From the NCBI RefSeq assembly GCF_900101495.1, contig NZ_FMUS01000037.1, positions 1-35,294 on the forward strand: a stretch of DNA of 35,294 nucleotides. Direction: 5' to 3'. Below, in pieces: positions 27,958 through 35,144 of the stretch (position 1 is the stretch's first letter; each line of letters opens with the position of its first letter). The position numbers and the translations under genes were made by a program. Origin of the DNA: Alkaliphilus peptidifermentans DSM 18978 (lineage in GTDB: Bacteria > Bacillota > Clostridia > Peptostreptococcales > Natronincolaceae). The notes beneath the pieces were generated by a model. That model did not search any database. It was given only the letters and a program-made list of their open reading frames with translations, and had not been told where the DNA came from.

Positions 27958-27986
27958 ATAACCTCCTTATCCTTCTAGGAGGTTAT
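27958..27986 (-). promoter_or_regulatory. Hairpin sequestering the bofC-like Shine-Dalgarno
   Basis: ATAACCTCCT (27958-27967) and AGGAGGTTAT (27977-27986) on the plus strand are perfect 10-bp inverted arms around a 9-nt loop. In the minus-strand mRNA the 3' arm is the complete AGGAGG ribosome site of the bofC-like gene and the 5' arm is its exact anti-sequence. No T tract follows, so it looks like translational occlusion rather than a terminator. Confidence 0.75.
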
Positions 27987-28032
27987 TATAACCAGAATAG
28001 GTATTTTTTATACTGAAAGCCATTAAATTACC

Positions 28033-29214
28033 CTATTCTTCAATTATTTTCTTAATATATTCAATAAAATCTATTTTTTTAACTTCTGCATATTCATAAA
28101 TTATAGAGCCCTTAAGCTGATATTCCTTAAGGTTTTCTAAAGTTCTTCTGGTTGGTATTGTCATAAGATTCTTTTCAATTATTTTGAAGTCCTCCTCATG
28201 ATAGTAGCATACGATAAATTGATTAAAGTGGTTTAAGAAATAAATAGCCAATATATCTGCTCCAATGAAGAAGTTTTTCCTTTTTACATGCTCATTATTA
28301 CTTCTAAACTCAACAAACATCTTTCCCTGTGGAAATTCATATTTTATTGCCATTTTATTTAGATGTTCTAACGAGCTTAAAAACTTCTCGGTGTGCTGTA
28401 AGGTTTTATATACCTTTATGTACTCCGGACTCTTTATTTCATAAGCAACTTCCTCTGGCGATACAGATATTACTTTTATAACCTCAGCATTAACAATTGT
28501 CAGCTTATCTTCATTAATAGTTATTTGAGAATGTATAATATGATAATTATCATTTCTATCTACAATTGATTTAGTAATATATGTAGAATTAACTCCGTCA
28601 TTTTTTAGTATTCTTATTTCGTTTTTTAGTAAAACAGCTGCCCGTTCAATAGGCTTGTAATTTATTTTATTGGTTGAATTAGATAAAAAGTATTTAACCC
28701 CTTCTTCATCATTTCCCACCGAACGCATTATAAAGTAATGTATTAGTTCTTGATAGGTAGAGATATTTTCATATATCTTATTATTCAAGGTTAATAGCTT
28801 ATCCTCTATAAATTCTAGGTTTTTATCTAGTATGAATTTGTAAGCCTCTATTCTAGGTAGCTCTTTATTAAATAATTTATTCTGTGCAGCATAATGTTTT
28901 ACTAAAAAAACCGCCTCTTCTTCAGTCAAGCTTACTATTTCCCCACCTAAGTGCCCCATAAATCTATGGGTAGTTTCTTCTGCTTCGTTATCTATACTGC
29001 CAGTTATCATATCATCATAATCATATATACCATGCTCTTCTGCATCTAGTAAAAACCATTGCAGAAAGTTTTGATTATCTTTCTTTATCCAATGAAGCTT
29101 TAATGCTACTACACCCATTAATCGTGTTCGTGTGACAAGTGCAGATTTAAAGCATTTCTCTGTTCCAGTATTTTTTCCACCTTTAATTACAGTGAATTGA
29201 CTTTTTCTAATCAT
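28033..29214 (-). CDS. Uncharacterised 393-aa protein
   Basis: I do not recognise this gene. The protein is soluble-looking, starts MIRKSQFTVIKGG, and has no signal peptide or clear membrane segment. It contains a His/acidic central part (around YELIHYFIMRSVGNDEEGVKYF), a beta-rich middle (HSQITINEDKLTIVNAEVIKV) and a C-terminal ATPase-unrelated end (KIDFIEYIKKIIEE). The start at 29214 has a GAGGAG site 9 nt upstream; the longer TTG start at 29241 is unlikely. It is separated by about 80 bp from the bofC-like gene on the same strand, so the two could share a transcript. Confidence 0.75.
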   Translation of the reverse strand: MIRKSQFTVIKGGKNTGTEKCFKSALVTRTRLMGVVALKLHWIKKDNQNFLQWFLLDAEEHGIYDYDDMITGSIDNEAEETTHRFMGHLGGEIVSLTEEEAVFLVKHYAAQNKLFNKELPRIEAYKFILDKNLEFIEDKLLTLNNKIYENISTYQELIHYFIMRSVGNDEEGVKYFLSNSTNKINYKPIERAAVLLKNEIRILKNDGVNSTYITKSIVDRNDNYHIIHSQITINEDKLTIVNAEVIKVISVSPEEVAYEIKSPEYIKVYKTLQHTEKFLSSLEHLNKMAIKYEFPQGKMFVEFRSNNEHVKRKNFFIGADILAIYFLNHFNQFIVCYYHEEDFKIIEKNLMTIPTRRTLENLKEYQLKGSIIYEYAEVKKIDFIEYIKKIIEE

Positions 29215-29429
29215 AATTTTATTCTCCTCTATTCTATTCAATGTTAAAGGTGATTAATTGAATTTTTAAAATACAATAGCTAGTTGATATAACTAGTATT
29301 TACATACTTTATAATATTAATAATTAATAATGCATTTATTTAAGCTTAACCAAAATAAAGATAAGTATGATTTTGTTAAAAAGATACATACTAATATTGA
29401 TTTAAATTTAAGATAAAGGAGTTGACATT

Positions 29430-29630
29430 ATGGATCGATTAGCCCTTATTCTTGTGATTATAGGTGCTCTAAATTGGGGTTTAATAGGCTTATTCCAATT
29501 TGACCTTGTGGCATCATTATTTGGTGGCCAAGCATCTTTACTAAGTAGAATTGTATACTCATTAGTAGGTATAGCGGGTGCATATTGTATTAGTCTATTA
29601 TTCAGGGAAAGAACTGCCAGCAGAGAATAG
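29430..29630 (+). CDS. DUF378 two-helix membrane protein
   Basis: This 66-aa membrane protein has two helices (about 4-22 and 38-59) and the DUF378 signature LNWGLIGLFQFDLVASLFG (about 14-32). Function is unknown; the family includes YuzA of Bacillus. The start has an AAGGAG site 8 nt upstream. It is isolated, divergent from the 393-aa gene and convergent with the DUF2007 gene. Confidence 0.88.
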   Translation: MDRLALILVIIGALNWGLIGLFQFDLVASLFGGQASLLSRIVYSLVGIAGAYCISLLFRERTASRE

Positions 29631-29695
29631 TCATATAAATTTATACACAGGTTTTAATAATAAAATAGAAATTACCATTGAGGTAATTTCTATTT

Positions 29696-29953
29696 TTATA
29701 TATCGTCTTCTTCAACCTGAATTTCTTCCCTATATATTCTTATAATCTCTGTTGCATTTTCAATATCCTTCTCTACAACAAAAATGTCTATCCCTTGAGT
29801 TGATAAAATGTTGCCCGTAATGTGCTTCATATATTCTGCATTATCCTTTAACCTAGATTTGGTTTCAACGCCTTCATTTTTAAGAATATCTTGTATTATA
29901 GCTGCTTCGATAGGGTCATCAATATTTACTAATTTAGCCCATTTTTCATCCAT
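29696..29953 (-). CDS. DUF2007-type protein, 85 aa
   Basis: This 85-aa soluble protein starts MDEKWAKLVNIDDPIEAAIIQDILKNEGV, which resembles the DUF2007 (putative signal transducing) fold: a beta strand followed by a helix that ends in NEGVE, then IDIFVVEKDIENATEII. Function is unknown. It is convergent with the DUF378 gene and has a weak AGGAG site. Confidence 0.8.
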   Translation of the reverse strand: MDEKWAKLVNIDDPIEAAIIQDILKNEGVETKSRLKDNAEYMKHITGNILSTQGIDIFVVEKDIENATEIIRIYREEIQVEEDDI

Positions 29954-30160
29954 AATATCTCTCCTTTTCTATTTGAAGATTTGTAGGTCTATGAAAGTTA
30001 ACATTTTTAGTTCAATACCCTTTATCCTATGTATAAAACAGATCTTTAACCGTACTTCTTTTAAGTATAGTATAATAACTTAAGAATAGTAAGTAAAGTT
30101 TTCTTATTGCTTTGAAAAAATACAGATTATAATATAATATTAGAAAAGGAGGTGTTAGTT

Positions 30161-30796
30161 ATGAGTACTTTGGATTTTATTTTTAAAAGACATAGTGTAA
30201 GAAAGTTTAAGGATTTAACCGTTCCTGAAGAGGACTTAAGGGAGCTAATTAAGGCTGCTACCTTAGCACCATCGGGGAAGAATACACAAAATTGGCACTT
30301 TGTCATCGTCAGAAATAAAGAAAAGATCAATGAAGTTGCTGAAATAATCGAGAGTAAAACCCATGAATTGGCAGCCTTATCTGATAATGATGATCTTAAA
30401 AAAAGCTTATTAAAGTTTCTTCATTATCATACCTTCTTTAAAAATGCTCCAATCTTGATACTTGTTTTTGCAGGACCTTATCCCATAGCATCCTATGAGT
30501 TGCTTTTATCTGCAAATAGAAATGAAGAAGCTAATAAAGTATTATCAGCTGCACCTGGAATACAGAACATAGGGGCAGCAATGGAAAACCTGTTATTAGC
30601 AGCCGCCAGTCTTGGTTATGGTACATGTTGGATGACTGGTCCTAATTATGCTGCAAAGGAAATTGAAGAATACATAGGCTTCAGTAAGGAGGGTTACTCT
30701 TTAGTAGCCATGACACCATTGGGAGTTCCTGAAGAATCGGAGCTTACTAGTCCAGCTAGAAAGGATCTTGATGAAGTACTAACAATAATTGATTAA
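30161..30796 (+). CDS. Nitroreductase-family FMN protein
   Basis: This 211-aa protein has the nitroreductase fold: RHSVRKFKD at the N-terminus and LAPSGKNTQNWHFVIV (about 35-50) are FMN-contact motifs, and AASLGYGTCWMTGP (about 145-158) closes the cofactor site. Such proteins reduce nitro groups, quinones or flavins with NAD(P)H. The ATG at 30161 is 6 nt after a GGAGGTG site and is preferred over a GTG three codons upstream. It is convergent with the Fur-family gene, and both share a terminator hairpin. Confidence 0.9.
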   Translation: MSTLDFIFKRHSVRKFKDLTVPEEDLRELIKAATLAPSGKNTQNWHFVIVRNKEKINEVAEIIESKTHELAALSDNDDLKKSLLKFLHYHTFFKNAPILILVFAGPYPIASYELLLSANRNEEANKVLSAAPGIQNIGAAMENLLLAAASLGYGTCWMTGPNYAAKEIEEYIGFSKEGYSLVAMTPLGVPEESELTSPARKDLDEVLTIID

Positions 30797-30797
30797 G

Positions 30798-30816
30798 GGG
30801 TAGCTTATTGCTACCC
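30798..30816. terminator. Shared terminator of nitroreductase and Fur-family genes
   Basis: GGGTAGC (30798-30804) and GCTACCC (30810-30816) form a 7-bp stem with a TTATT loop. It begins one base after the nitroreductase stop (30796) and overlaps the Fur-family stop codon (30811-30813). TTTA follows on the plus strand. Confidence 0.75.
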
Positions 30817-31236
30817 TTTACTATTATTACAATTTTTACAGTATCCGTATATTTCAAGCTTGTGGTCAATTGGCAGGAAATCATTATGCTGTGCTAAAGC
30901 TTTCAAATCTGCTAAAGGACAATACTTGGTAGTCTCTGCATTACCACACTCTAAGCATATTAAGTGATGATGATGCACCCCTTGATTTAACTCATAATAG
31001 TTTATTCCATTATCTAAATTTAACCTTTTAATTATATTTGCATCAGTTAACACTTCAAGGTTTCTGTAAACGGTAGAAAAATTAATATTATTTTCTTTAC
31101 TTGAAACCCTATTATATACCTCTGCAGCAGTTAGTAAATGTTCATCGCTACCTATAAACACATTCAATATAGCCATTCTATGTTTTGTAATTTTATAGCC
31201 CTTACTTTTTAATTGATGCTCTAAAATCTCCATCAT
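30811..31236 (-). CDS. Fur-family transcriptional regulator
   Basis: This 141-aa winged-helix regulator has N-terminal HTH residues around 15-75 and a C-terminal metal domain. That domain has four adjacent histidines (QGVHHHHLICLECG) and two CxxC zinc pairs (CLEC and CKNC). The subtype (Fur, PerR or Zur) cannot be fixed: the acidic ligand before the His cluster is an E in YYELN, with one residue more spacing than in Bacillus PerR. The start has a TAGGAG site. A consensus promoter lies upstream, and tRNA-Sec is the next upstream gene. Confidence 0.9.
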   Translation of the reverse strand: MMEILEHQLKSKGYKITKHRMAILNVFIGSDEHLLTAAEVYNRVSSKENNINFSTVYRNLEVLTDANIIKRLNLDNGINYYELNQGVHHHHLICLECGNAETTKYCPLADLKALAQHNDFLPIDHKLEIYGYCKNCNNSKG

Positions 31237-31269
31237 CCAATCTCCTAATTAAGTATAAATTCTTACTTT

Positions 31270-31298
31270 ATAATACCCTCTATGCTGCTCACTGTCAA
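31270..31298 (-). promoter_or_regulatory. Sigma-A promoter of the Fur-family gene
   Basis: TTGACA (31293-31298), a 17-bp spacer and TATTAT (31270-31275) on the minus strand form a good promoter. The start is expected near 31263. Confidence 0.8.
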
Positions 31299-31327
31299 TT
31301 ACTATGATTGAAAATTTTACATACAAA

Positions 31328-31414
31328 GACAGGGATAGAGGAGGAATCTTTAATTATTTTTACTTGATCTTAGCTCGAACTAATCCTGCCACTTCATCTT
31401 CCTCTTTCCCTGTC
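31328..31414. repeat. 87-bp inverted-repeat unit between fur-like gene and tRNA-Sec
   Basis: The 18-nt ends GACAGGGATAGAGGAGGA (31328-31345) and TCTTCCTCTTTCCCTGTC (31397-31414) pair with 16 of 18 matches around a roughly 50-nt interior. An 18-codon ORF starting MTGKEEDEVAGL runs through the minus strand, but it has no ribosome site. It could be a structured RNA, a small repeat element or the end of a lost gene. Confidence 0.5.
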
Positions 31415-31511
31415 ATTTATATTATTTGTTATTAATAATTGAGTATTCATACCAAACTTTGGTAATTTTTCCAGAGCAATTGCCGGCAAACCCTATAAAT
31501 AGCATACAAAA

Positions 31512-31541
31512 AACGGCTATAACATAAATGTTGTAGCCGTT
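31512..31541 (-). terminator. Terminator downstream of tRNA-Sec
   Basis: Arms AACGGCTATAACA (31512-31524) and TGTTGTAGCCGTT (31529-31541) pair over 12 of 13 positions. TTTT follows on the minus strand. Confidence 0.8.
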
Positions 31542-31554
31542 AAAATATCATTAT

Positions 31555-31651
31555 TGGCGGGAGTACGTGGGAATCGAACCCACCCAAGAGGCTCTTAACC
31601 CCTCGCGCTGGTTTTGAAGACCAGAGGGCACACCAGCACCCATCTACTCCC
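31555..31651 (-). tRNA. selC: tRNA-Sec (anticodon UCA), CCA encoded
   Basis: The minus-strand RNA has the anticodon arm CTGGT-CTTCAAA-ACCAG with anticodon UCA, which reads UGA. It has a long variable arm (about 23 nt, GCGAGGGGTTAAGAGCCTCT), a TTCGATT T-loop with 5-bp stem GTGGG/CCCAC, and a genomically encoded CCA. The first seven acceptor pairs are perfect (GGGAGTA/TACTCCC); an eighth pair would be G-G. The body is 94 nt, as expected for selenocysteine tRNA. selA, selB and selD are not in the window, and I find no clear UGA-interrupted reading frame here. Confidence 0.96.
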
Positions 31652-31679
31652 TTATGTTACTGATTCTTGACACTAGAGT

Positions 31680-31708
31680 ATTATAGCATACATATTTTTT
31701 GTAATCAA
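31680..31708 (-). promoter_or_regulatory. Promoter of tRNA-Sec
   Basis: TTGATT (31703-31708), a 17-bp spacer and TATAAT (31680-31685) on the minus strand lie 29 bp upstream of the tRNA 5' end. Confidence 0.75.
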
Positions 31709-31794
31709 GTTTATTTATTTTCCATATGTCGCAATTTGAGGTTTTTTCCAATATGGATGTTCTCCTTGTTGAATTTAGACAGGTGGCAAACAAA

Positions 31795-31823
31795 ACGTCC
31801 GGGACCAGTTTTTCACTGGTCCC
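31795..31823. repeat. REP-like palindrome, copy A
   Basis: CGTCC followed by GGGACCAGT (31801-31809), TTTTC, and ACTGGTCCC (31815-31823) forms a 9-bp hairpin. A related unit with CGTCC then GATCAGT/ACTGGTC occurs at 35109-35134. Such short GGGACGG-type palindromes are often dispersed in Clostridia near RAYT or IS200-like genes (from memory, not searched). It may also terminate the alpha/beta hydrolase transcript. Confidence 0.5.
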
Positions 31824-31892
31824 AAAACATCCCTCTGGCCTAAAACAAGTGTAGAGCTATCATTAGCTATACACTTTCATATCCTACTTAAT

Positions 31893-32699
31893 CTAAGACT
31901 TCAGAAAATTAAGTACCTGTTGATTAAAATCCTTAGCCTCATCAAAGGCGCCATGGCCCAACCCCTTATATATAATCAGCTTACTATGAACTATTTTTTC
32001 TGCCATCTCTTCGCTTGTATTTTTTCCAACAACTAAATCACTATCCCCTCCTAAAATAAGCGTTGGGCTCTTAATTTTATTAAGTTCCTCATAGGCATTG
32101 TGTTCTAGACATGCCCTTGCTTGTATTATGAACCTATTAAAGGATTTGGGCTTGCCTATCTTAGTTAAAATAGGATAAAATGGTCTATATTTTTTAGCTT
32201 TATTCTCTGAATAAGTTTTTTCAGTTGAGTCTATAAACAGTCCTTTGTAATCATTATTTTCAGCCATAGCTATCCAACTACTTATCACATCTTGTATAGT
32301 TTTATTTTGCCTCGAAACAGAAACGCCAATAATAAGCTTATCAACGATATCTGGATAATCGATTGCAAGATATTGGCAAATCATCCCACCTTGGGATATA
32401 CCCAATACGTGTGCTTTTTCAATACCTAGCTTATCCATTGCTATTTTATGATCCATTGCCATATTCCTTGTTGAACATCCTCCTACCAATTGATTTTTTC
32501 GGCTAAAAATATATGTTTTATAATCATTAGCAAACATTTTATACATCATGGCAAGAACTATTGCTTTCCCCTTAACTGTGTTCAATCCATCCGCTAGACC
32601 TGGAATAATAATTAAGCTTTTTTCCCCTTTCCCAAAGGAAACATAGTCAATATCAGTATTCCCAATTTTTACATTACCACCCTTAGCCCTATAAAACAT
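31893..32699 (-). CDS. Alpha/beta hydrolase, 268 aa
   Basis: This soluble alpha/beta-hydrolase-fold protein has nucleophile Ser102 in the elbow GISQGG, oxyanion region PGLADG (about 33-38), acid residue in GGDSDLVVG (about 216-224) and catalytic His in GLGHGAF (about 245-251). The triad looks complete. The substrate is not predictable; many related proteins are carboxylesterases or haloperoxidase-like. It lies 13 bp downstream of the TetR gene and is probably co-regulated with it. No signal peptide is seen. Confidence 0.88.
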   Translation of the reverse strand: MFYRAKGGNVKIGNTDIDYVSFGKGEKSLIIIPGLADGLNTVKGKAIVLAMMYKMFANDYKTYIFSRKNQLVGGCSTRNMAMDHKIAMDKLGIEKAHVLGISQGGMICQYLAIDYPDIVDKLIIGVSVSRQNKTIQDVISSWIAMAENNDYKGLFIDSTEKTYSENKAKKYRPFYPILTKIGKPKSFNRFIIQARACLEHNAYEELNKIKSPTLILGGDSDLVVGKNTSEEMAEKIVHSKLIIYKGLGHGAFDEAKDFNQQVLNFLKS

Positions 32700-32712
32700 A
32701 ATAGCACCCCCA

Positions 32713-33333
32713 TTATTTATATATGCCTTTCTTAATAATCTCCATATACTCCTTAAGCTCTTTTATATACATTTTTTTCATATCATCTATATCAGCAAAT
32801 GCATCAATTTTTTTATTGAAATCATTATTATAGCCTTCAATAATCCACTTTAAAACATTAATTAACTTGTCATTCGCCGGCTTTAATCTTACTGTGTCAG
32901 CATCCTTCAGCAAATTATAATACATTAAATTCCCTGCTTCTCTATATCTATCCATGGTCTTTTGAAACATAACTGAATTGTCTTCAATAAAGGCCCTCTT
33001 CATTAGCTTATATTTATCTGGATTATTCATATGCCAATTAAACTCAATTTCTGCATAACCAATAATTATGTCAAATATATCTCCCTTTAAGCTTGAAATA
33101 TCGTCCTTAACATCCTCCACCAGGTCGGCTATAAGAGAGTCTAAAACATAAAAGTAAAAATCCTCTTTATTCTTAAAATACTTAAATAAACTTCCTTTAC
33201 CTATACCCGCAGCTTTAACAATTCTATTTGTAGAAGCCTCATTGTAACTTTGCTCTGCAAATTCCCTTAACCCAGCATCAATAATGCGATTTCTTTTATC
33301 TATATCTAATTCATAAAACAATTGCTCTGGCAT
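32713..33333 (-). CDS. TetR-family transcriptional regulator
   Basis: This 206-aa regulator has an N-terminal helix-turn-helix (ASTNRIVKAAGIGKGSLFKYFKNKEDF, about 33-59) and an unassigned ligand-binding C-terminus. It starts at an ATG with a GGAGGTGG site. A consensus promoter lies upstream with two palindromic sites; one covers the transcription start and the other lies just upstream of the ribosome site, so autorepression is likely. It heads an operon with the alpha/beta hydrolase and is divergent from the Ntn amidase. Confidence 0.92.
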   Translation of the reverse strand: MPEQLFYELDIDKRNRIIDAGLREFAEQSYNEASTNRIVKAAGIGKGSLFKYFKNKEDFYFYVLDSLIADLVEDVKDDISSLKGDIFDIIIGYAEIEFNWHMNNPDKYKLMKRAFIEDNSVMFQKTMDRYREAGNLMYYNLLKDADTVRLKPANDKLINVLKWIIEGYNNDFNKKIDAFADIDDMKKMYIKELKEYMEIIKKGIYK

Positions 33334-33345
33334 AAATCCACCTCC

Positions 33346-33361
33346 ATGACCAACTGGTCAT
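33346..33361. promoter_or_regulatory. TetR operator site 1
   Basis: ATGACCAACTGGTCAT is a 7-bp perfect inverted repeat around 2 nt, with core GACCA-N2-TGGTC. It sits between the promoter and the ribosome site of the TetR gene. Confidence 0.75.
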
Positions 33362-33375
33362 TAATCAGCAAAATG

Positions 33376-33397
33376 TTAGCGACCATATGGTCACTAA
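33376..33397. promoter_or_regulatory. TetR operator site 2 over the start site
   Basis: This 22-bp near-perfect palindrome has core GACCATATGGTC and TTAG/CTAA ends, with one mismatched pair. It starts 5 bp downstream of the -10 and covers the predicted transcription start of the TetR operon. Its centre is 33 bp from that of site 1, about three helical turns. Confidence 0.82.
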
Positions 33398-33401
33398 CTA
33401 A

Positions 33402-33430
33402 ATTATATATTAGTATTTTCCTTTAGTCAA
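33402..33430 (-). promoter_or_regulatory. Promoter of the TetR/hydrolase operon
   Basis: TTGACT (33425-33430), a 17-bp spacer and TATAAT (33402-33407) on the minus strand. Operator site 2 follows directly. Confidence 0.85.
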
Positions 33431-33609
33431 CTAAAAAACCATTTAATATATAACATCATCTAAAATTTTATAAATTGAATAATTCCACTGATGATGCCTA
33501 AATTATAAAAAATTCAGTAGCACACAATTATATATTCTGAATATAGTGTAAGTGAAATAACACAAGCTATTCAACTGGAAAATATGGTTATTTTTTAGGG
33601 GGGAGTTAC

Positions 33610-34641
33610 ATGAGTATGATATGTGCTTGTAGTGAATTTATGCTTAAAGGGCACGAAAAGGTTAGAGTTTCTGGTAGAACCATGGATTGGTTTGAAGAAA
33701 TGAACTCAAGTTTCGTAATTGTTTCTAGAGGTACTAAAGTTTTTAGTTACTATGATGGTGAGGAAAAAGAGAAACTACCATTTAAGCAAGGCATGCATTG
33801 GAAAACAAGATATGGTTTTGTAGGAATAAATAGTTGGAATTTGCCTATCTATCTTGACGGAATAAATGAAATGGGGTTGTCGGCAGGTCTATTATCTTTA
33901 TATGGCTGTGAGTATCCAAAGCCCAACAATTGTCCAGAAAAAAATATATCTATAGGCTATCTATTGCAATATGTTTTAGGAAATTGTAAAGATGTTAACG
34001 AAGTAAAAGAATTCTTAGAAAGTGGTGTAACTGTCTGTGATTTAAGTGTGCTACACGTTTCAGGTGACCGTAACCTTCATTTAGTTGTACATGATGCTGA
34101 AGGTAAAAGCTTAGTACTTGAGGCAGAGGCTGGTGAGATTAAGCTTTACCATGATAGGGAAGCTTCTGTTTTAACCAATTCTCCATTTTTACACTGGCAT
34201 TTAATGAATATGCGTAATTATTGTCACCTAACCTATAAGGATGCATCCTCTGACGGGCCTTGGTCTCCATTTGGTCATGGTAGTGGTATGCTAGGACTTC
34301 CAGGAGATTCTACCCCTCCTTCTCGCTTTGTTCGATTAACTATGTTTAGAGAATTTTCTCCTATTAGCAAAGATGTCCATGAAGAGATCCAGCAAGCTTT
34401 TCATATAATCAATAGAGTAGCTTTAGTCAATGGTGAAGATAACATTGAATATACCTTATGGGAAGTAGTTAGAGACCATATTAATAGAATATACTATTTT
34501 CGAACCAATCAAAATCAATCTATAAGAGCAATCGACTTGAATAAAATTGACTTTAGTAGTTTTAAAAAATATAAACCTTTGCCTTTAACAACAGGCAACT
34601 CATATGAAGACGTAACCCTTTTTTTTAAAGAGATTAACTAA
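33610..34641 (+). CDS. Choloylglycine hydrolase-family (Ntn) amidase
   Basis: This 343-aa Ntn-hydrolase resembles bile salt hydrolases and penicillin V acylases. The N-terminus is MSMICACSEF, then VSGRTMDWF. Spacing of Cys7 to Arg23 (16 residues) fits the catalytic Cys to Arg distance of the family better than Cys5 does. Further conserved-looking segments are INEMGLSAGLL (about 86-96), HVSGDRNLHLVVHDAEGKSLVLE (about 147-170), LTNSPFLHWHL and PGDSTPPSRFVRL. No signal peptide is seen, so it is likely cytoplasmic. A GGGGGGAG site is 6 nt upstream. It is divergent from the TetR gene and could be controlled by it. Substrate is unknown. Confidence 0.88.
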   Translation: MSMICACSEFMLKGHEKVRVSGRTMDWFEEMNSSFVIVSRGTKVFSYYDGEEKEKLPFKQGMHWKTRYGFVGINSWNLPIYLDGINEMGLSAGLLSLYGCEYPKPNNCPEKNISIGYLLQYVLGNCKDVNEVKEFLESGVTVCDLSVLHVSGDRNLHLVVHDAEGKSLVLEAEAGEIKLYHDREASVLTNSPFLHWHLMNMRNYCHLTYKDASSDGPWSPFGHGSGMLGLPGDSTPPSRFVRLTMFREFSPISKDVHEEIQQAFHIINRVALVNGEDNIEYTLWEVVRDHINRIYYFRTNQNQSIRAIDLNKIDFSSFKKYKPLPLTTGNSYEDVTLFFKEIN

Positions 34642-34795
34642 CAAATGAACTCTAACCAACCTACAATGAACAATGAGTTTAACTTAATGCGACAAATGTT
34701 CTCCTTGTCGCACTTCTACATAGAAGTCTATGGCACCACACCATTACCACCAGCATTAAAACAACTATAGTTATAGAAGTCAAAAACAACAAAAA

Positions 34796-34824
34796 CCACT
34801 TGAAACTCAATTAATCTCAAGTGG
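34796..34824 (-). terminator. Terminator-like hairpin, best for leftward transcripts
   Basis: CCACTTGA (34796-34803) and TCAAGTGG (34817-34824) pair perfectly. TTTTTG then more T follows on the minus strand; on the plus strand the T tract is poor. Confidence 0.6.
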
Positions 34825-35115
34825 TCATTATACAACATATCTAAAACTATTTTATTATGTTGAGCAATCTAAGTTACAACTCTATTCTTCTAGTAAGGAA
34901 TCCTATACTATTTTCCACTCTCCTAAATCATTCACGACCTAAAAATACCTTTATTATATTCTGTAAATTGTAACATCCCATTATTTTTTCATAGCCCATC
35001 ACAATAGTTGTTAGCCTGGCTCTTTAAAATACTAAAGGAGTCATCTGTATATTTAGCATCCCTTAGCTTTCTTGACCTCACATGGTGAAAAAAACGAAAC
35101 AATAGAACCGTCCGA

Positions 35116-35134
35116 GATCAGTGAAAAACTGGTC
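35116..35134. terminator. REP-like palindrome copy B, terminator-like on plus strand
   Basis: GATCAGT (35116-35122) and ACTGGTC (35128-35134) pair with one wobble, and seven T follow on the plus strand. The upstream CGTCCGAG word matches copy A near 31800. It lies just downstream of the partial ORF's stop. Confidence 0.5.
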
Positions 35135-35144
35135 CTTTTTTTCG

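Larger units (their letters stand above)
34642..35144. other. Gene-free 500-bp spacer with hairpins and REP-like copy B
   Basis: No convincing gene is seen. It holds hairpins GCGACAA/TTGTCGC (34689-34711), ACTTCTA/AGAAGT (34712-34727), CCACTTGA/TCAAGTGG (34796-34824) and the REP-like copy B at 35109-35134. The word ATGTTCTCCTTGT (34696-34708) also occurs at 31757-31769. A 30-codon ORF at 34989-35081 (-) lacks support. Confidence 0.5.

Noticed and set aside
31555-31651. Possibility that the tRNA is a UGA suppressor or tRNA-Trp-like or tRNA-Ser
   Set aside because: The 94-nt body, long variable arm and UCA anticodon fit tRNA-Sec and not Trp; serine tRNAs do not carry UCA opposite UGA.
34989-35081. 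30-codon ORF (RSRKLRDAKYTDDSF) on the minus strand
   Set aside because: GTG start without a ribosome site, no recognisable family, short enough to occur by chance. It could be the remnant of a lost gene.
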